A stretch of DNA of 15,587 nucleotides from CAJQQY01 sp964352225 (GTDB taxonomy: Bacteria; Bacteroidota; Bacteroidia; Chitinophagales; Saprospiraceae), in NCBI GenBank assembly GCA_964352225.1, contig CAYGRM010000135.1, forward strand, positions 1 to 15,587, in the 5' to 3' direction. Below are positions 14,209-15,587 of the stretch, piece after piece (position 1 is the stretch's first letter; each line of letters begins with the position of its first letter). Made by a program: the position numbers and the translations under genes. The notes beneath the pieces are model-generated. The model was not told where the DNA came from. It searched no databases and saw only the letters and a program-made list of their open reading frames with translations.

Positions 14209-15510
14209 TTATAATTTAAAAAACTTTTTCATAGCTAGTGAATTTCCATTTTTATCCAAAAACTGAATAAAATAAGCTCCTGATAAAAAAGTTGAAATAT
14301 CGATTTGAGTGGAGTTGATTTTTTCACTTTTCATTATCTGACCAAAGGGATTATAAATTCGGATTTGAGCAACTTTAGTACCTCCTTTTTCCTCAAAAAA
14401 CAATTCATATTGAGAAGGATTTGGGAATACTTTGATCAATTCATTTTTGACATTAATAGTTGAACTTGCATCATCACAAATAATATTTTTTAAAATACCC
14501 CACAGTTCGTTGTCAAATGAAGATAAAGCTAAGAGGCTATTGCCAGAGTCTTCGCCCATTCGAACAATGGCAATATTTTGACTCGGAATAATGTATAATT
14601 TTTGGTCATTTTTCCCCAAAGCAGCATACATTTCATCGGGCGCATTAGGCGTTAAATTTGTATTGAAAACGACTTGAGTTTGTGGTAACATATACGAACC
14701 TTTTCCATTTAACCACCACAAATATCCATAGGATTGATTGAAATTCTGAGAAGTATTTATCATCTCAGTTTGAAAAGTTTGATCGGCTAAAACCGTAGTC
14801 CCATTCCAATTTCCCCTGTTCAGAATTAATGATCCAAACCGAGCCATACTTCGAGGTTTACTATAAAAAACATAATCCACCCATGCTCCAGATAAACCAG
14901 TTTTAAGCATTATTTTCTGAAATGTATAATTTTGAAAAGTTAGTCCACTTGCACTTCCAACCACATCCTGCAAAAGTCGATACGGTGCATTATGATAGCT
15001 CCATCGGTCGCCAGCATCCGCTAAATATTGTAAACACGAAGCATCCAAACAATTTGGATCAGGTACACCATCATCCAATCCCGTACTCATCGATAATTGA
15101 TGTCGAATCGTAATTAAATCCTCTTTATCAGCAGGTGCACTCGTCCACCCTGCTCCTAAATAATCTGAAGTTTTATCATCCAAATCCAACAATCCTTCCT
15201 CCTGAGCAATTCCTACTAAATAGCCCGTCAAGGTCTTCGCAGCTGATGCCCAATACCAAATACTATCTTGTCCGAAACCATCATAATATTCTTCAAAAGC
15301 AATTTTACCATCTTTTAAAATGATAAATGCTTTAGTATTTTTTTCTACTAAAAATGCGGATAGGGAATCTAAATCATCCGTACAAAAACCTGCTTCGGTT
15401 GGAGAAATGGTTGCCCACTCATTTCCTAATAGAGGAGGAAAATAATAATCTTGAGCAGTTAAAATAAATGGAAAGAAAAATACTAGGAACGAGAGTTGAA
15501 TTTTTTTCAT
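14209..15510 (-). CDS. Secreted serine hydrolase (beta-lactamase/PBP-like fold) with T9SS tail
   Basis: This exported enzyme of the class C beta-lactamase/DD-peptidase/esterase superfamily has 433 residues. A signal peptide (about 1-19, cleavage near TAQ) is followed by the serine hydrolase domain (about 40-345) and a T9SS type A sorting domain (about 359-433, beginning VFPNPSQ and ending with MKKFFKL). The catalytic SxxK tetrad is SAAK (S89, K92) and the second motif is YHN (Y172-N174). The third motif is less standard: YAALGKNDQ (295-303) sits where KTG or HxG usually occurs. Typical members hydrolyse esters, amides or D-amino-acid peptides; antibiotic resistance should not be assumed. The ATG at 15510 is directly before the signal peptide and follows a perfect palindrome. 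It appears monocistronic; I see no clear terminator hairpin in the 132 bp before DUF2851. Confidence 0.92.
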   Translation of the reverse strand: MKKIQLSFLVFFFPFILTAQDYYFPPLLGNEWATISPTEAGFCTDDLDSLSAFLVEKNTKAFIILKDGKIAFEEYYDGFGQDSIWYWASAAKTLTGYLVGIAQEEGLLDLDDKTSDYLGAGWTSAPADKEDLITIRHQLSMSTGLDDGVPDPNCLDASCLQYLADAGDRWSYHNAPYRLLQDVVGSASGLTFQNYTFQKIMLKTGLSGAWVDYVFYSKPRSMARFGSLILNRGNWNGTTVLADQTFQTEMINTSQNFNQSYGYLWWLNGKGSYMLPQTQVVFNTNLTPNAPDEMYAALGKNDQKLYIIPSQNIAIVRMGEDSGNSLLALSSFDNELWGILKNIICDDASSTINVKNELIKVFPNPSQYELFFEEKGGTKVAQIRIYNPFGQIMKSEKINSTQIDISTFLSGAYFIQFLDKNGNSLAMKKFFKL

Positions 15511-15535
15511 AAGTATAAAATTTGATTTTATACTT
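15511..15535. promoter_or_regulatory. Palindrome abutting the serine hydrolase start codon
   Basis: A 10-bp perfect inverted repeat (AAGTATAAAA at 15511-15520, complement at 15526-15535) has a 5-nt loop. Its inner edge touches the ATG, and the A of the ATG (15510) can extend the stem by pairing with 15536. It could be an operator, or an RNA hairpin that occludes the ribosome site. No TAnnTTTG box is visible in 15536-15587. Confidence 0.5.
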
Positions 15536-15587
15536 AGACGAAGATGGCGACAAAAGGTTTAAACTGGATTTAAAAATTGGTAAGTAA

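Overview
The window is AT-rich DNA from a member of the Bacteroidota. The evidence is direct: two secreted enzymes end in type IX secretion (T9SS) sorting domains, several promoters resemble the Bacteroidota form TTG-N17-23-TAnnTTTG, Shine-Dalgarno sites are essentially absent, and DUF2851 and GxxExxY proteins are present. A Saprospiria-like lineage is a reasonable guess, but the window cannot prove it. Ten protein genes are supported. All are on the minus strand except the nucleotidyltransferase. No rRNA, tRNA, CRISPR array, transposase or phage gene was seen.

Layout, left to right. Positions 1-205 hold a strong bidirectional terminator. Positions 206-2533 hold a two-component system, transcribed response regulator then histidine kinase, with an intergenic palindromic repeat wedged between the two genes. 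Positions 2534-2920 hold the regulator's promoter region and, at the other end, tandem hairpins that terminate the next gene. Positions 2921-6907 encode a 1328-residue secreted M36 (fungalysin-type) metalloprotease with an inserted PA domain and a T9SS tail. Positions 7129-11374 are a compact probable envelope operon, transcribed lpxK, acyltransferase, membrane glycosyltransferase, ECF sigma factor. It has a candidate promoter before lpxK and a clear terminator after the sigma gene. A sugar nucleotidyltransferase (11546-12280) is transcribed divergently from lpxK.

Positions 12278-12807 are the most unusual part. A single GxxExxY (PD-(D/E)XK-like) gene is enclosed by near-perfect 55/54-bp inverted repeats. 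The outer three bases of each arm are the TGA stop codon of the neighbouring convergent gene, so the unit fills the intergenic space exactly. It looks like a compact mobile or selfish cassette with no transposase. To its right are a DUF2851 gene, a set of three 33-bp-spaced repeats at that gene's probable promoter, and a secreted beta-lactamase-fold serine hydrolase with a T9SS tail.

Functionally, most of the window concerns the cell envelope and secretion: lipid A 4'-phosphorylation, phospholipid acylation, a membrane glycosyltransferase, sugar activation, two T9SS-exported hydrolases, and two regulatory modules (a two-component pair and an ECF sigma factor). Links between these modules are inferred only from proximity.
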